DNA from: Candidatus Margulisiibacteriota bacterium
GTDB lineage: Bacteria; Margulisbacteria; Marinamargulisbacteria; DT-59
DNA: 16,427 bases
Assembly (NCBI GenBank): GCA_013215865.1
Contig: JABSQL010000027.1
Coordinates: 1 to 16,427 of the forward strand
Direction: 5' to 3'
Part shown: positions 15,248 through 16,427 of the stretch, in pieces
Layout: each line of letters opens with the position of its first letter
How positions within the stretch are numbered: the stretch's first letter is position 1
The notes under the pieces: model-generated
What the model saw: only the letters and a program-made list of their open reading frames with translations
Told to the model about the DNA's origin: nothing
Databases searched by the model: none
Position numbers and translations under genes: made by a program

Positions 15248-16427
15248 ATGTTTACATTTAGAAAAGAAAAAGCGGATACATTTTTTAACACTTTTTTCCT
15301 TGTATGCATCTGTATTTTAGCGTTGGGAATTCCGTTGTTTTTCACCTCCCTTACCCGCTCTGTTTTTGAAGTCAATAAACTCATGCTCTTCCGAATCGTC
15401 ACCCTGATCATCATCGGGGGATGGTTCTTTAAATATATTTTATATCGCGCAAATGGCTTTGATAACCCACCCTCTAAAAGTGTGTCTATTTTGGGTTTTC
15501 GTTGGCTTAAAACAGGCTTTGAAATCCCTTTGCTTTTATGGTTTATTGCCAATATTATCTCCACCATCTTTTCAGAAAATATTCGCATCTCTATATTCGG
15601 GGCATATGACCGATGGGAAGGCCTTATCACCATTACCAACTACATCATACTGATTCTGATACTCACCAAGCTTGTGACGAATAACCGCCAACTTCAATGG
15701 ATATTTGGATTTGTCATGCTTGCTGCGGGGCTCTCCGCCCTTTATGGGGTATTTCAGAATCTCGGGCTAGACTTTATGCCCTGGAGTGTGGACCCCACTC
15801 ACCGGGTGTTTGCATGTATTAATAACCCTGTCCATTTTTGTGCGTATGTTGCCATGGTTGTTCCACTTGGTATGGGCTGGATTTATTACCTCACCGATAG
15901 AGAGCATAAAAATCCCCACAGTTCTCAAAAAGCCCATCTTTTAAAACTGGTCATTGTTGCCGCTACATCTTTGATCTATTACACCCAATTTTTATCTTAC
16001 TCACGCGCCACTTGGATGGGATTTATCGGGGCCATGACCTTGTTTTATATGTTTTCAGGGCGACTGATCCCTACTCAAAAGAGCCGGTTTTTAATGGCTG
16101 ATTTCTTTTTCACATGTGTCGCCATTGGAACCCTTTATATCCGATTTATATTCAGCGGAAACGAAATGGGACCCATTGTATCTACAACGATTATTGTCAT
16201 TTTAGCTATCTACTGCTTTTTTTCCTATATTCTAGTCGTTCTAGAAGGAAATTCAAAAAATTTAAAATTGGATATTACCCTCATTAAAACCACTCTCATT
16301 TTGTCCTTTGGTTATCTCATTTTCTTAGCTGACATTCCCTTTCTCATGGGAAATCTCCTCGCCGCTTTTAGAATAATAGGGGCCATTATACTTCTCCTAT
16401 TTGCCATATCTTTACCCCATAAATGTA
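15248..16427 (+). CDS. O-antigen ligase/polymerase (Wzy/WaaL-like) membrane protein, C-terminus outside window
   Basis: 393 codons are visible from ATG 15248 to the window edge with no stop. The protein is very hydrophobic, with around ten candidate membrane segments, for example 14-33, 45-65, 91-108, 127-143, 150-170, 194-213, 231-249, 253-270, 311-333 and 346-364. Two motifs mark the O-antigen ligase superfamily: SENIRISIFGAYDRWEGL (109-126), typical of members that often carry C-terminal TPR repeats, and LSYSRATWMGF (249-259), the conserved S-R-[AG]-[TA]-W element. Such proteins ligate or polymerise undecaprenyl-linked glycans at the outer face of the inner membrane, so surface glycan or glycoprotein assembly is likely. 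I cannot tell ligase from polymerase. It follows the PEPC-like gene by 44 bp and may have its own promoter. Confidence 0.85.
   Translation, partial: MFTFRKEKADTFFNTFFLVCICILALGIPLFFTSLTRSVFEVNKLMLFRIVTLIIIGGWFFKYILYRANGFDNPPSKSVSILGFRWLKTGFEIPLLLWFIANIISTIFSENIRISIFGAYDRWEGLITITNYIILILILTKLVTNNRQLQWIFGFVMLAAGLSALYGVFQNLGLDFMPWSVDPTHRVFACINNPVHFCAYVAMVVPLGMGWIYYLTDREHKNPHSSQKAHLLKLVIVAATSLIYYTQFLSYSRATWMGFIGAMTLFYMFSGRLIPTQKSRFLMADFFFTCVAIGTLYIRFIFSGNEMGPIVSTTIIVILAIYCFFSYILVVLEGNSKNLKLDITLIKTTLILSFGYLIFLADIPFLMGNLLAAFRIIGAIILLLFAISLPHKC

Overview
The window reads as chromosomal DNA of a Gram-negative-type bacterium from a lineage I cannot name with confidence. The evidence for the cell type is a sigma-54 factor, an O-antigen ligase/polymerase-like membrane protein, a giant exported repeat protein and a secreted protein with a FlgD/type IX-like C-terminal domain. 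The mix of housekeeping genes and 'YPNPF' sorting-type domains resembles uncultured phyla such as Margulisbacteria-like groups, but that is only a guess. Genes are tightly packed, with no intergenic stretch over 130 bp, and I see no tRNA, rRNA, IS element, CRISPR or prophage.

Layout. 1-4804 (minus): the first 1601 codons of a giant surface protein. It has an export signal, an N-terminal domain, two 'GDLSGTYPSPN' repeats, then three ~495-residue modules full of 15-residue 'TIGGGxxNTASG' repeats; it runs off the left edge. 4930-5547 (minus): a small exported protein whose C-terminal sorting-type domain is split by an in-frame TAG. 5594-6970 (minus): a tight operon of a mini LemA-like membrane protein, proC and yggT. 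7012-9314 (plus): tsaD overlapping rpoN. 9301-11618 (minus): an unknown 210-residue protein, trpD and ispD, tightly coupled. 11742-15203 (plus): a 1153-residue protein that I recognise as a very divergent phosphoenolpyruvate carboxylase homologue with several active-site residues replaced. 15248-end (plus): an O-antigen ligase-like membrane protein, cut by the window edge.

How it fits together. The housekeeping genes cover proline synthesis (ProC), t6A tRNA modification (TsaD), sigma-54 transcription (RpoN), isoprenoid precursors (IspD) and one tryptophan step (TrpD, with no other trp gene nearby). The surface side is the giant repeat protein, the sorting-domain protein and the O-antigen ligase-like protein. 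The most unusual item is the degenerate PEP carboxylase: an intact, well-initiated gene whose motifs are colinear with the enzyme along its whole length, but which has lost the Arg of LDIRQ, the His and first Arg of HGRGG, the GGDRDGNP loop and the RNTG C-terminus. A second theme is that several transcription units have a -10 box only 8-11 nt before the start codon and no usable Shine-Dalgarno sequence, suggesting leaderless mRNAs, whereas most operon-internal genes and the two longest genes have Shine-Dalgarno sites.
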